From contig NC_069094.1 in assembly GCF_947172395.1 (NCBI RefSeq), positions 3,122,501 through 3,186,500 of the forward strand: a stretch of DNA of 64,000 nucleotides, written 5' to 3'. This DNA comes from Bicyclus anynana (taxonomy: Eukaryota; Arthropoda; Insecta; Lepidoptera; Nymphalidae). Below, one piece after another: positions 30,613 to 44,600 of this stretch. The position numbers were made by a program, and so were the translations under genes. The notes under the pieces are model-generated. The model was not told the DNA's origin and ran no database searches. It was given only the letters and a program-made list of their open reading frames with translations. Position 1 is the first letter of the stretch. Every line of letters begins with the position of its first letter.

Positions 30613-33322
30613 ATCACTGTGTGTATGTGTGTGTGTCTTCTTCGTATTAAAGTTTGAAATCGTGTCAAGTTTAATTTGAATTCATTCAGTAGTTTTAGCG
30701 TAATACCCGGTCAACGAAAAAAGTCTGTCCGCGTTTCTTGACTGCATTAGTAAATTTAGGCAAGTAGGCCGATATTGTAATAACTACATATTGAAAAAAA
30801 AAATTGAAATATTCACACTTTAGTGTTTTTATCTTGTATTGAAAATTCACTTCACCATACATTTTTACTAGCAACATTCTAACTACAAAAAGTAGACAGT
30901 ACAGTTTGTACAGGATATTTTTCAATGTAAAGTCATCATAATGAAAGATAAATAATAATTGCACTCAATGGTTCTCTTCTACATAACAAATAAAATACTA
31001 TTAATAAAAACAGTATAGTAAATTGGTTATTCAGTCATATTTAACAAAAATCGGAATTTAAAAATCTCAATTACAGCATTGAAAAAACTGATTAAAGATA
31101 TAAAAATTTGAAAAGTCCGAAAAACACAATAACTTGGTCACCCTAGGGATTTTTTCAAAACTATTGAAATTAGTTGTAGATAATTAGGTGGTGTATCTAC
31201 CCTTTGCGTTTTATCCATTAATTACATCACACCCTGTATAACGAAGGAAAAAATAATTAGCTACACAGGCACGATGTAAATCTAAATAGGTACCTATCTA
31301 ATAACAAATGCATTTTAGTTTTTATTATTAGTAGGTAAACTGCACACTTGAAATTATTTCAAAATTTTACACAAATGCGTAAAAAAGTACCTACCTACGA
31401 ATAATTTCAAATCAAGATTTCGAGAACCAAAACAGTATTTCTTATTTATTATATTATGATAAAATTAATAATTTATTATATTATGATAAAATTAATAATT
31501 AAAAATGATGATTGTTTAATTATAATATTCATTTATTTACTTACATAGAAGCAGACATCCGAGATTTTGAAAGATAAAGTGTAGTTGTAATTATTTTGCA
31601 GAAAGAATCTATCTATGTCTTAATCCCTCAACATAACTACTCGTCATTTTTAAATTCAGAGATTCCGTATATTTTACTCAATAAGACCAAAGAAGTTCTC
31701 TAAACCTACTTTCTGAATAAATGAATTAATATTATTATTATTAAATAAAATTCATTAGCTGGGCACTGCCATGATAGTGATCAGTAGGTAGCATAATCTA
31801 TGCTAATCTATATCTACTAATATTATAAAGCAGAAGAGTTTGTTTGTTTGATTGAACGCGCTAATCTCAGGAAATACTGGTCCGATTTGAAAAATTCTTT
31901 CAGTGTTAGATAGCCGATTTATCGAGGAAGGCTATAGGCTATAAATTATCCCCGTATTCCTACGGGAACGGGAACTACATGGGTAAAACCGCGCGGCATC
32001 AGCTAGTAGTTGATATTTCTCGCTGTGGGTGGCCAGTGCGTTTCCTAAAATTTTTTTAAACACTTAATTTTTAGATTTTAATATAACGAAAATTAACACA
32101 TCAAATTGTAATCAGTATTTTCAGTTCACAATATGAGGGTAGATTATAATATCACGAGTGAAATTATAAGCTAACGTGTTTTACAATTTGATGGTAACAT
32201 AAACATTTTTAATTTGTTTATATTCGGCAATTAATTAAAGAGACACACTTTGAACTTACAGCCCGATAACGTCGGATAAAAAAACTCTTAATAAGTAATA
32301 CCTACTCCTAATACCCAGTTAAAAGTAGGAAGCCGTGATGGCCCAGTGGATGTGACTTCTGCCTTCGTTTTGGAAGGCGTAGGTTCAAATGCATTTTCAA
32401 CTTTTCTGCATGTGCGTTTTAAGAAATTCAACATCACGTGCCTCAAACGCTGAATTTTCTTAATTCTTTACGCTAGTAAAGTCTGCCAATTCGCACTGGG
32501 CCAGCGTGGTGGACTATTATCCTCAAGCCTCTCTAGGTTGGATTCTAAATTCAGTATCGACTAGAAGAATAAGCAATTTAGGTGGGTACCTATTAATTAG
32601 GTACCTATTTTTATCGTAAGAAAGACAAAATAAAACATAAGAATTGTTCTACGGATACGAAGATAAGTTTTATAAACCTTGTCAACAAAAGTTAAGCTTT
32701 CTCGACTTTGGCCATAAAATAGTTTAGCGATGATGAAGATGATGAAAAATAATGTTAAACTTTCCACGTCTATATCCTTTACGATGCGGAGGTTAAAAAG
32801 GTATCTTGTATTAAATACGGAGATAAGAAAATCTTTACAAAGATATATAATGTTATGTCAAGGGTCTAAATTACGCAACTCACTTCTTAGGTTATAAAAA
32901 AATAAAAATGGTTTATCTCAGTAACATCAATTGAATAACAAATAATTAAATTCTAGAGTCTTTTTTTAAGAGTTTAAAACTCCTGTGTCAGAAGGCTCCG
33001 TTCTTCAATAACAAGCCGTAATGAAAAATATTTAAAACTAGCTCACGCCGCGCGGTTTTACCCGCGTGGTTCCCGTTCCCGTAGGAATACGGAAATAAAA
33101 TATAGCCTATAGCCTTCCTCGATAAATAGGCTATCTAACACTGAAAGAATTTTTCAAATCGGACCAGTAGTTCCTGAGATTAGCGCGTTCAATCAAACAA
33201 ACAAACAAACTCTTCAGCTTTATAATATTAGTATAAATTAATCATAGTGGGTAGGTATAAATAAAACTAAAACTAAGTATATGTGCGTGTGTATGTGTCT
33301 CTGTGTGTGTGTGTGTGTGTGT

Positions 33323-34225
33323 TTTTTTTTCCTCAGAGGTTTCGGATAAATACATTTACGTATCATCAGGGCTTGATGGGCTGCCCCGGTAAGTCGGGCT
33401 CGGGTAACCCTACCGACTAAAAAACCTCCTCCTCTGGTCTTCAGCCTCTGTGTCCCCCGCGGACCCGGCGATTACTTCGCGGGGAGAGGGTCTTGCGCTA
33501 CTGCTTCTACAGGTACTTAATGCTTCGGCTCTTTCAATGCGGCGAAGTTCCTGTAGAACTTCCGTCGCAAACACGCTTGTTGCTAGGCTTCCTTCGACGA
33601 CATCATGTCTTTAATTACATGTTCTGGCCTACTTCTATGTTTAAGGATATTCTCCCAGGCATTGCGTGCTGTTTCAAACCTAGGACACGTAAAAAGTACG
33701 TGTTCTGCGTCTTCGTTGACTCCGGTACAGGACGGTCACATCGGAGATGTATTGTGCTTGTGCTTATACAGATATTCACGGAAACACCCAAGCCCTGAGA
33801 TCATCTGAGTCAGGTAATAGTTGACTTCTCCATGCTTGCGGTCTAGCCAGACATCTAGTTTGGGAATAAGGCGATACGTCCACCTGTCGTTTACCGAATT
33901 ATTCCACTTTTTTGCCATCGCTTCGTGCTGTTGCGACGTTCTTCATATTTTATTTCCTTAGACCACTTGATATATTTCGACGGTACAGAGCTTTTCGTTC
34001 TTCTGCAAGTTCTTCAATTGGCAGCATTCCAGCGATAACGCATGCTGCATCATCAGACACTGTGCAAAAAGCGCTAGCTTAATGCACTCAGTCGGTACAC
34101 TGGCACGAGTTTTCTCCGTGATGTTTGTATACGGAGTGTATCACCCCATATGGAGATTCCGTATGTGAGGACAGATGTGACCACTGATGACAATAGTGCG
34201 AAGGGACCCATAGGGACGGGTAAAT
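33323..34225 (-). pseudogene. R1-clade LINE remnant, duplicate copy
   Basis: Copy of 27233-28135 inside the second unit of the 6.1-kb duplication, with the same stops. Confidence 0.8.
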
Positions 34226-35109
34226 GACTCGATGTTATTCCATGTTTGAGCCCACATATAACATATTCCCTGAAAGTAAAAAGAATAAAAGAGCTGTGAT
34301 AACCCAGTGAATAATAACTAGTTAAAAATTTAATATAAATGAAAAAATATCTACGTAAAATTTTTGCCGCCGAAACACAACACATTAGCAAGTGACGTCA
34401 TTCATAGAGATAACAGCGTGATTGGCGATTGCAGTGATGTGATATATCACGTCACCGCAAGTGCCAATCACGAACCGATGCCTTGTAGCGAATGACGTTA
34501 TAGTTTATGATTGGCGTTTGCGGTGGCGTGATAAAAATACAATTTTATTTTATAAAAATATTACAATTACGAGATTATTTTTCACAAATAAAAATGTGAT
34601 TAGAGTTTCTAGGCATCTAAACTGCCTGTATGCAATAAATCTTCTTAGTTTTATAATTAATCAATCAATCAATCAATTTATTTCTTTGCAGATACATGTA
34701 TTATTTATACAGGTGGTCGGTAGATGTAGATGGTAAATGTATCTTGCCAATGAGGCATGCAAATTATTTATTAAGTATTTAATGATTCAAATGACAATTT
34801 CACCATTTAAAATTTACATCTTTACAATTAAAATATGTATGAAAATAACAATAATATCAACTTAAATACTCATTTACACTGTAGAATGCCTGTTGAGTTA
34901 GGTATTTATATAAATTATTTTTAAAGCAATATTCTTTTCTTTCCTAATTTCTTTTGGTAACTTATTATAAATTCTTACTGCCGCAATGAATAAACTATTA
35001 TGGTAGAGAGTAGTTTTAAGTTTTATGTACAGCAGGCAACAACCTATTGTTCAGTATCTCAAACAATAGCAAGAAACTGTATTCTATTCAATTATACCAT
35101 TTCGCTTAC

Positions 35110-35301
35110 CTAACAAATGTGCCGGGATAGGTCCTTTAGCCGACACGACGTGCTCTCCATACTTGTCCCTCAGCCGCTTCCTCACATACGCGTGCAACTC
35201 CTGGTACAGAGGCTTGACGTCCTCCCACAGCTTGGCCAGATGTTGCTCGAAGTCGGGCACCTCGTATTCTGACAGCCACCAGTCGGCTACATCCTTGAAA
35301 C
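35110..35301 (-). CDS. Angiotensin-converting-enzyme-like exon, copy 2
   Basis: Identical copy of the exon at 29020-29211 within the second duplication unit, with the same splice sites and phases. Because the exon is phase 1 at both ends and 192 bp long, including both copies in one mRNA would add 64 residues without a frameshift. If the duplication is an assembly error there is only one exon. Confidence 0.8.
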
Positions 35302-37811
35302 CTGTAAGTATAATAAAAAATAGTTACTTCTTGGTTAAGTTTCCAAAAAATTAAAATCTGAATTCATTTACTTCCAGTAGACTTAGTTTACAAGCACTTT
35401 TGAAACTTCAAGTTTAACTATTTTTAAAGAAAGTACTACTGGTTCTGAAGGCAAGATCTGCTGAGAAGAGCCAGAAATAAACTTAACAGTTGCTCCTTTT
35501 AAAAATCATACGTTTAAATTTACAATTGTTAAAATCATTACAAATTCTTTTACTTTTATTTCCTGTAAAGGTGTAAGCTGATCCAATGGCCTCATTATTA
35601 AGAGATCCATTAATTGTGTAGTAACCTAGACTGTTAAACTGTGTAATCGAGTGATCGTGTTTCTAGTATTTCTCCAAATAAATACATAAATCATAGTGCA
35701 TGTTGTGCCGTGAGAGACAAACATACCGACATGCCATACTATGAAAGTAAGTCTATACTTGGACCTTGCTCACTAGATTACCGCCATGTGGAATGTTGAG
35801 TCAACTATTATTGTTCCGATAGTTGTTTCAGTCAATGGTCTTATAGCGAAAAGCTTCGACCAACACCTTAAGAAGCTTTCGCTTAACTGTTGGATCAAGA
35901 CTCGGATACAAAAGGCAGTGATTCTTGAGACGGCGCGTATTGTGAGGAGGTTCTCACTCTGGAGCCCTGACCACCGGTTGCTTGGACACTCAAATGTCCC
36001 GCAGCGGGAGGGTGAATTTTTTTTTATAAATTTTTAATAATGTTTTGTATTTTATACTTATACTAGCGGACTCGCTCAAGCTTCGCTTTGACTTATTAAT
36101 TTATTTATTTGCACTTCTTCCCTATCCCTACCTTACACTACCATACTCCTACCCCTACCCCTACCCTACCCCTACCCTACCTCGACTCTACCCCTACCCT
36201 ACCCTACCCTACAACTACCCTACCACTACCCTACCCCTACCCTATCCCTATACCATAAACCTACCCTACCACTACCCTACCCTACCCCTACCCTACCCCT
36301 ACCCTACCCCTACCCTACCCCTACCCTACCCCTACCCTACCCCTACCCTACCCCTACCCTACCCCTACCCTACCCCTACCCTACCCCTACCCTACCCCTA
36401 CCCTACCGCTACCCTACCCCTACCCTATCCCTATACCATACCCCTACCCTACCACTACCCTATCCTAGGATTTAGGGGTTTGAAAAATAGATGTTGGCCG
36501 ATTCTCAGACCTACTGAATATGCACAAAAAATTTCATCAAAATCGGTCGAGCCGTTTCGGAGGAGTTCAAGTTCGAACACCGCGACACGAGAATTTTATA
36601 TATTAGAGATTGTTAAAAATTTCAAAAAAAGAAGTAATAAATAAATGAGAGACAACAACAATACCAATCATTTAAAAGCATCCAACTAAATAAATAAAAC
36701 GATTTTTTTTTCACACACACACACACACACACACAATCACTGTGTGTATGTGTGTGTGTCTTCTTCGTATTAAAGTTTGAAATCGTGTCAAGTTTAATTT
36801 GAATTCATTCAGTAGTTTTAGCGTAATACCCGGTCAACGAAAAAAGTCTGTCCGCGTTTCTTGACTGCATTAGTAAATTTAGGCAAGTAGGCCGATATTG
36901 TAATAACTACATATTGAAAAAAAAAATTGAAATATTCACACTTTAGTGTTTTTATCTTGTATTGAAAATTCACTTCACCATACATTTTTACTAGCAACAT
37001 TCTAACTACAAAAAGTAGACAGTACAGTTTGTACAGGATATTTTTCAATGTAAAGTCATCATAATGAAAGATAAATAATAATTGCACTCAATGGTTCTCT
37101 TCTACATAACAAATAAAATACTATTAATAAAAACAGTATAGTAAATTGGTTATTCAGTCATATTTAACAAAAATCGGAATTTAAAAATCTCAATTACAGC
37201 ATTGAAAAAACTGATTAAAGATATAAAAATTTGAAAAGTCCGAAAAACACAATAACTTGGTCACCCTAGGGATTTTTTCAAAACTATTGAAATTAGTTGT
37301 AGATAATTAGGTGGTGTATCTACCCTTTGCGTTTTATCCATTAATTACATCACACCCTGTATAACGAAGGAAAAAATAATTAGCTACACAGGCACGATGT
37401 AAATCTAAATAGGTACCTATCTAATAACAAATGCATTTTAGTTTTTATTATTAGTAGGTAAACTGCACACTTGAAATTATTTCAAAATTTTACACAAATG
37501 CGTAAAAAAGTACCTACCTACGAATAATTTCAAATCAAGATTTCGAGAACCAAAACAGTATTTCTTATTTATTATATTATGATAAAATTAATAATTTATT
37601 ATATTATGATAAAATTAATAATTAAAAATGATGATTGTTTAATTATAATATTCATTTATTTACTTACATAGAAGCAGACATCCGAGATTTTGAAAGATAA
37701 AGTGTAGTTGTAATTATTTTGCAGAAAGAATCTATCTATGTCTTAATCCCTCAACATAACTACTCGTCATTTTTAAATTCAGAGATTCCGTATATTTTAC
37801 TCAATAAGACC

Positions 37812-38000
37812 AACGACGTTCCATTCTATAGGCACGTGACATCACGTGCCTACCAAATAATCGCAAAAAGTGAGCCGAATTTAGTAGCTACTTCATTGAG
37901 CACACACATGGACAAATTTGTGTTTAATTCCATATATATTTTTGTATAAACAGTTTTTCACTTCCTGAACACACAACTCGACATTATAGACGATATATTT
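37812..38000. mobile_element. Short dispersed element, copy 1 of 3
   Basis: TTTTTCACTTCCTGAACACA followed by 'CAACTCGACATTATAGACGA'. Related to 51565-51690 (+) and 53080-53190 (-). It contains the short palindrome GGCACGTGACATCACGTGCC. Confidence 0.55.
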
Positions 38001-38439
38001 TTTTGTTAAAAATTAGAATTTAAAAAAGCTGTGCCTCATAACCTAAGCCACCTAAGCCGATAACATTAACGACTGATCAGGCTGTGTGCTCATCGATCTT
38101 TGCCTGTCCCCGAATGCTGTTGGGGACAATTGAAAAAAAAAAACAAAAGGCAACAAAAAAGTGTAACCACCCACATAATTTCCCTAATCATTAAAACAAT
38201 CAAAATAGCGGGTAATCTGCTGCTATTGCAAAAAAAAAGCTGTTGATACCCGTTTGACATAAATAACAAGTAATTTACAGTTACGAAGGTACTTTTAATC
38301 GTTAATAACTAATCGTCTTACGAGATGTTACGTTACGTTTAAATTCGTTACGAAATGTTTTGTTTTTAAAATTCGTCTTAGTGCTAATTAGTAATCGTTA
38401 AGTTTCGTACGGTTACAACTCACTTATTTGTAAGATCAT
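38001..38439. other. Upstream of gene 2, no gene seen
   Basis: AT-rich, with a short inverted motif TGTCCCCGAATGCTGTTGGGGACA near 38105 and no other supportable feature. Confidence 0.4.
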
Positions 38440-38588
38440 CACAGGCCACGTCGTGTGACGTAGAACTGAATTTGTTCTGTTGTAGATATATTAACCGTGC
38501 GAGCTATTTACAGTCATTTTGATTTCGAACGTTAGAGAGTTAAAATATAAGATTTTTTTTTTAAATATTAAAGTGATAACTCTTTAGA
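38440..38588 (+). promoter_or_regulatory. Likely 5' flank and leader of gene 2
   Basis: The 150 bp before the start codon has no transposon and includes TTACAGTCATTTTGATTTCG, where TCAGT-like sequence could be an initiator. No TATA box stands out. Placement rests on the start codon. Confidence 0.3.
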
Positions 38589-38636
38589 ATGGAGAAAGTA
38601 AAAATAAGTGAAAAGAGTAAGCCTCATTTAGAAAAG
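38589..38636 (+). CDS. Gene 2 exon 1 with start codon
   Basis: MEKVKISEKSKPHLEK in 48 bp, then donor GTAAGT. It ends in phase 0, which fits exon 2. The start MEK and the length match the N-terminus of animal GGPPS. Confidence 0.85.
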
Positions 38637-41600
38637 GTAAGTGTTTTAGTGTTATATACCCACATATATTCATACTATTAAAGCGATAATTGTTGTGCGT
38701 GGAGTATTTATCGGCCTAAGCCATCGATTCCCAAAGTGCTCCAGAAAACTCAGTGGGGGTCCAAGTTTATGTGTCACAAAAATGGGGGTTCACGTAAGCG
38801 GGGGTCCATGAAAATTTATTTGGTTTCATACCGAATAGGGAGTTTTCTAAATAACATAGTTGTGAATAAATTGCTTCCTTGTGCTGTGAGTAGATATCAA
38901 AAATTAAAGTTGGATTAAATAAGTTTCTTGAGCCGTGATAGCCCATTGGATATGATCTCTGCCTCCGATTCCCTAGGGGGTGGGTTCGAATTCGGTCCGG
39001 GGCATGCACCTATAACTTTTCAGTTGTGTGCATTTAAATAAATTAAATATCACGTGTCTCAAACGGTAAAGGAAACCATCGTGAGGAAACCTGTATACCA
39101 GAGAATTTTCTGAATTATCTGCGTGTGTGTAGTCTGCTAATCCGCATTGGACCAGCATGGACTGGCTAACCCCTCTCATTCTGAGAGGCGACAGCATTGA
39201 GCCGAATATGGGTTGATAAGATAAATAACTTTTTGCCTGAACAATTTTACTTTTGGTCATCCATTCATAGCACAATCAATTAATTAATTAACTAAGTAAA
39301 TAACTCTCACTATTTTTTTAAACTGTTATTTCGTTGTAGCTGTTGACTCAGTTGCAATTAAAATTTTCATAGATGAATCTAATCGCATTTTTTGTCGAGT
39401 TATGGATAGAAATGAAGCAGGGGGTCAACCGGAACTAGTTAAATTTGAAAGTGGTCTATAAGAAAAAAAGTTTGAGAACCTCATAAGGTTTTTGGTACAG
39501 AGATAGACTATACCACTGAGATACTATTATATCCTATATTTTATTTATTTATTTTATTTTTTAAATATACTTAATAATAAAATAATATTATCCTATATAA
39601 TGAACAAAAATATATTTGTATGGATGCTTGTTTGCATGTTTGTTACTCTTTAACGCAGCAAACGCAGTTAAGCAGCAATTACTAACTTAATTAAAGTTAA
39701 TGGTTCGCGTCGTTAAAAATGTAGGTTTGGTTCATTGTCAACAAAAACATTGACATTTTTCAAACATGATAAATGTTCCCTTTTCTCCTCAAACTAAGTG
39801 AAAACCCATAAACCTTTGGGTTGCATTTGGGTTTAACCCAGCTGATACTGTATAATGTGACAGTTTTGTTTATTTTGCACGGGTCAATCTTAGTCTGAAA
39901 ACTGAACTTAAAATTATAATTATTTATAAGTTTAGTTTCAGTTTTAACAATGATGTGAAGTCGCAAGCCTCCGTTCGTTAATAATAATATTTTTTTTATA
40001 TAACTAGCGGACGCCCGCGACTTCGCACGCGTGAAATCAGCATTTGACAAATCCCGTGGGAACCATGGATTTTTCCGTGATGAAAGTAGCATAAGTGTTT
40101 GTTATTTCAGAGTAAAAACTGTTTCCATTTAAACTTCAAAATACACACACACACACACACAAACTTTCAGATTTAAAATATTACTGTGATATGTTCAGTT
40201 TCGTTCCCGCATCGCACGGTCTGAAGCTTCACCAACTTTCGTGTTACGGATTAGGGAAGTAAAGGAGAATTTTTATCAGAAAAGAAGGCCCAAACTAGGA
40301 CTTCATGATCCGAAACCACGATATCTGACGTCATTCGCACGTGGGCTTTTTAACCCACGATCTCGGGGGCGCCCGGACTGATACACTCAGGCCAAAACAC
40401 CCTTCCCGAACTGCCCTATAAGCCGAGGTCCGAACCTCATAGACGCCCGAGAGTTGTTCCGTCCATCCACTCTGCTTCTGCCTTCGAGCCTCATCAGGCG
40501 ATGCTTCTGCGCTCGCGCAATCCACCGTGACACTGCAGAAGTCCCATTAAGAAGCCTAGGGCACTTACACAATCAAAAAAAAAACTTAAATAACAATACA
40601 ACAACTAGCAGACAAGCTGCGGTTCCACCCGCGTAGTTCCTGTTCCCGTGAGAGCCCTAAATAAATAAATAATAAAGAGTATAAAATGTAGTATATGACG
40701 CTAACAAATTACGTGGCTTCGTAGTTGTAAAAGAATTTTCAAAATTGGCTTAGTAATATCACACACTACCTCTTTAAAATATTCGAATATAGACTAGGAC
40801 TGTGAGGTATTGAGTGTGCATAATTCGAGGACCGCATTCTTTTTACAGTTTTGAACTCAGAAAAGCATGCAGATTATATTTCTGCATATTGCCAGGAGGT
40901 TTGTTGGTCCAATATTTTGTTACCTTACCCCCTTTGATGTCGTTTATCTATACTAATATTATAAAGCTGAAGAGTTTGTTTGTTTGTCTGTTTGATTGAA
41001 CGCGCTATTCTGAGGAACTACTGGTCCGATTATAAAATTCTTTCAGTGTTAGATAGCCCATTTATCGAGGAAGGCTATAGGCTATATATTATCCCTGTAT
41101 TCCTACGGGAACGGGAACCACGTGGGTGAAACCGCGCTGAGTCAGCTAGTTAATAATATCTAATATTTTAGATATTATAATAATAGTTAACCTATTAAAA
41201 AAAAACAAGAAAGTTAAAAACAAGATTTCTTTTTTAAACTGCGAAACTATTGGATGAATTCATTTGACACGATTCAAGATCATACTACGAAGAATGTCAT
41301 AGGATACTTCATTTTGCGAAATAAAAAATTGAAGGAGGGTATCCTGTTTCCAGGAGTTACTGGCTCCGTACACGCATCTACTGCGCGTGAGCGGCAAACA
41401 ACTGCGCGTCAAGATCGCCCTCGCCTTCAACTACTGGCTGCGTGTGCGCGACGACAAGCTCCGGCACATCGTCGACACTGTCAACATGCTGCACAACGGC
41501 ACCTTGCTGTAAGTTCAGTTTCCAGGAGCTACTGGCTCCGTACACGCATCTACTGCGCGTGCGCGGCAAACAACTGCGCGTCAAGATCGCCCTCGTCTTC

Positions 41601-44600
41601 AACTACTGGCTGCGTGTGCGCGACGACAAGCTGCGGCACATCGTCGACACTGTCAACATGCTGCACAACGGCACCTTGCTGTAAGTTCAGTTTCCAGGAG
41701 CTACTGGCTCCGTACACGCATCTACTGCGCGTGAGCGGCAAACAACTGCGCGTCAAGATCGCCCTCGCCTTCAACTACTGGCTGCGTGTGCGCGACGACA
41801 AGCTGCGGCACATCGTCGACACTGTCAACATGCTGCACAACGGCACCTTGCTGTAAGTTCAGTTTCCAGGAGCTACTGGCTCCGTACACGTATCTGCTAT
41901 GGAGTGCCATTTAGTATGTAGCGTTTTAGCGACCCGTGGCACCGTCGCAAAATTGACCCGTGAAATCCCTGTAGCTTCGTAAGTAATAATCGCAGATAAC
42001 CTGTTACTTCTACAAAATTGCTTGACTATTAGCATACTCTTAACACATTCACTGCTTAAGATATTATTAAAATAATTAGGCAGAAACCAAATTTTTTTAA
42101 GGCGTATTTTGATTAAGTATATAGGTATGTTTAAAAATATGGATGAAAGTATATTGTTATTATTATTTTTTTAATAAAAAATAACCTTTTTCGGATCCGA
42201 GTGTTAGGCACATAGCGCGCCAGGTGCCGGTCACTCGGATCCGAGCGTAAGGGACAGCAATGGTTGGAATGGAACTACTCCACAGATTTCGATAATTCTT
42301 TTACATTTTAAATGCTATATTATCCCTAAGTAACATAGGGATATAGATAGTAAATAAAATATAATGCGCATTTGAATAATTATTTATTGAGGAAGACATT
42401 CATAAATCTGAGCGATACAATAATATTTATCAAAAATCAAATCAAAGCCATACAATCAAAAGTATCAGTACGTAATAATTATAAGTTTAATTGAAAACTT
42501 GTCACAGAATAAAGGTGAGTCACTCACATAAAGGTACAAAGGAATAAAAAATATTCTGAAAATTTTAACCACATAGGTAACAAAACAATAAAATTTAATG
42601 AAAACAATTATGAATGTGCTAGGCAGAAACATTTTGTACAGAAACCTGGAGAACCTTCACATTGCTTACATTCATAAATTGTTTGCACCCTTTTTTTCTG
42701 TGATTTGCAACCTTTGCATTCTTTTCGGACCACTTCGATAGTTTGTTTCGTGACTCTTCCTACTGTCTTAACTCTCGTCCGGGTCTTTTCTATTTTTGTG
42801 AGTTCGTGTTTCACTTTCAAAACATTGCGTCGATTTACATCATTAGGATCAGGTAAAAGCTTCTCCAGTATCTTCATACGGAAATCATATAGATTTAATT
42901 TGTCATTCGCCGAAAATGTATTGTACAAGTGCAATGCATTAGTAAGGCTCATTTGCAGCATATGCACAAACAGCTTCTTGTACCAACGCAGCGTCTTCCT
43001 TTGGACTGGATAGTATGCCAACATCTGATCTTGAAGATCAACACCCGACATAAAATTATTGTAATGAACGATTGCCATTGGTTTCACTACTATAGATCCT
43101 CTTTTGGAAGTAGTCTCCATCATCTCACTACCGTGTTCTGTAGAAATATACAGAACGTATCGCTTATCCCTCCATTTTCCGACATGAACGCCGTTCAAGA
43201 ACAAGGATTTGTTTTCTCCCTTTTCCAGTGAAACAGAGCCAATTTCGACGGGATTATCTTTCCTGTTTTTTCTTAACGTTCCTGTGCAGTATGTCTGTCG
43301 ATCTAGCAATTTCACAGCCAGGCCATAAGAATTATAATAATTATCCATGTATACATGATGGCCACAGTCCAGTCTCTCTTCTAGTAGTTTGAAGACAATC
43401 TTACTACTATGTCCTTGCCCTGATGTCTCATCATTAGCACCGGCGTAAACTTGAAATTTCAAGACCGTACCATCTGGTTCTGCTAAAACATAGAGTTTAA
43501 TGCCATATTTATGCCATTTGTTTTTTATATATTGTCGGAACAGCAACCGACCGCGCCACAATACCATGGACTCATCCAATGATAGCTCTTTACCTGGACA
43601 GTAAATAGTTTTCATTTTATTGTTAAAATGATCCATGAATGGTCGGATTTTATTGAGACGGTCTTCTTCACTGGTTACAGACGTAAAGTGTAGGCATCGT
43701 AAAATAAGTAAAAAACGATTTCGTGACATGAATTGTCCGAAGCATGGAATATTAAACAAATAGTGTCGTTTCCAATAATCACTTAAACGGTTTAGTCGAA
43801 TTGTTCCTGTGTGAAGAAGGAGTCCTAAAAATGTCAGCAGTTCTTCCTTTGTTAAATCTTTCCAAGATTTTATTCTGGAGTTTTGTTTGACGTTTTGTGC
43901 ATTACCGACTCTTATTGCGTTCGCGTTGGTCTCGCGAACTATAAGATCTAACAACTCGTCATCAATCATTAGTCGGAATGCTTCGTAAGGATCAGTTGGA
44001 GGCGGCACTAAGAGTTCCTGTTCCTTAGTAAACTCTAAGCTTTTCATGGAGCTTGGATCACTGCTCCAGGTGGTAGTGGCTCCTTGACCAGAGGGTGAGT
44101 TATTGGGTGATAGATAAAAATCATCGGGTAAGTCTGGAGTACGACTTCCAGATCTCCGAACAGCCATAATTGATGGAGAGACGTCATCACGTTCTGGCGA
44201 AAGGTTGGGGGTGATCGCATCGGATCTCAGAAGAGATACGCTAGGTGTTGAACTGGTAGGGTTAATTGGTATATCCGGCAAAAAATCTCCATAGTCCTGT
44301 ACGATATTCGGCGATGTAGGACGGCAGTCAATTTCAGAATTGAATTCAAAGCTACCGTCTCCATCAAATTCCAGTAGTCGAGGCGCTGACTTCGATGCTG
44401 AGGAACTATTTAGATCTGGTAACTTCAACGATTGAGTAGAATTATTACGCGTGAGGCCATCCCTAAATGAAGGTCTTAATCGCTTACATTGAATGATAGC
44501 CCTTCCATCTGACTCACATAAACCACGTTTTGATGCAGATGAACTTGAAGGTTGAGGTGGTGGTACACAGCTGACTGTCTTTGAGGCAGGTGACCTTTAA

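Larger units (their letters stand above)
25599..31688. repeat. 6.09-kb direct tandem duplication, unit 1
   Basis: The unit from AAAGAAGTTCTCTAAACC to ACTCAATAAGACC is repeated directly after itself at 31689-37811. All stretches I compared are identical. The only length change is 33 bp in the (CCCTA) array. Contents: two Helitron-like copies, a SINE, an R1-type LINE remnant, an ACE-like exon and a (CCCTA) array. Confidence 0.95.
31689..37811. repeat. 6.12-kb direct tandem duplication, unit 2
   Basis: Same content as unit 1, offset 6090 bp before the (CCCTA) array and 6123 bp after it. The unit junction and outer right flank share only AA after GACC, so flanking homology is minimal. Confidence 0.95.

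Noticed and set aside
41378..41910. Antisense open frames across the triplicated exon
   Set aside because: They mirror a GC-rich coding exon on the other strand and repeat with it; splice sites and homology support only the + strand.
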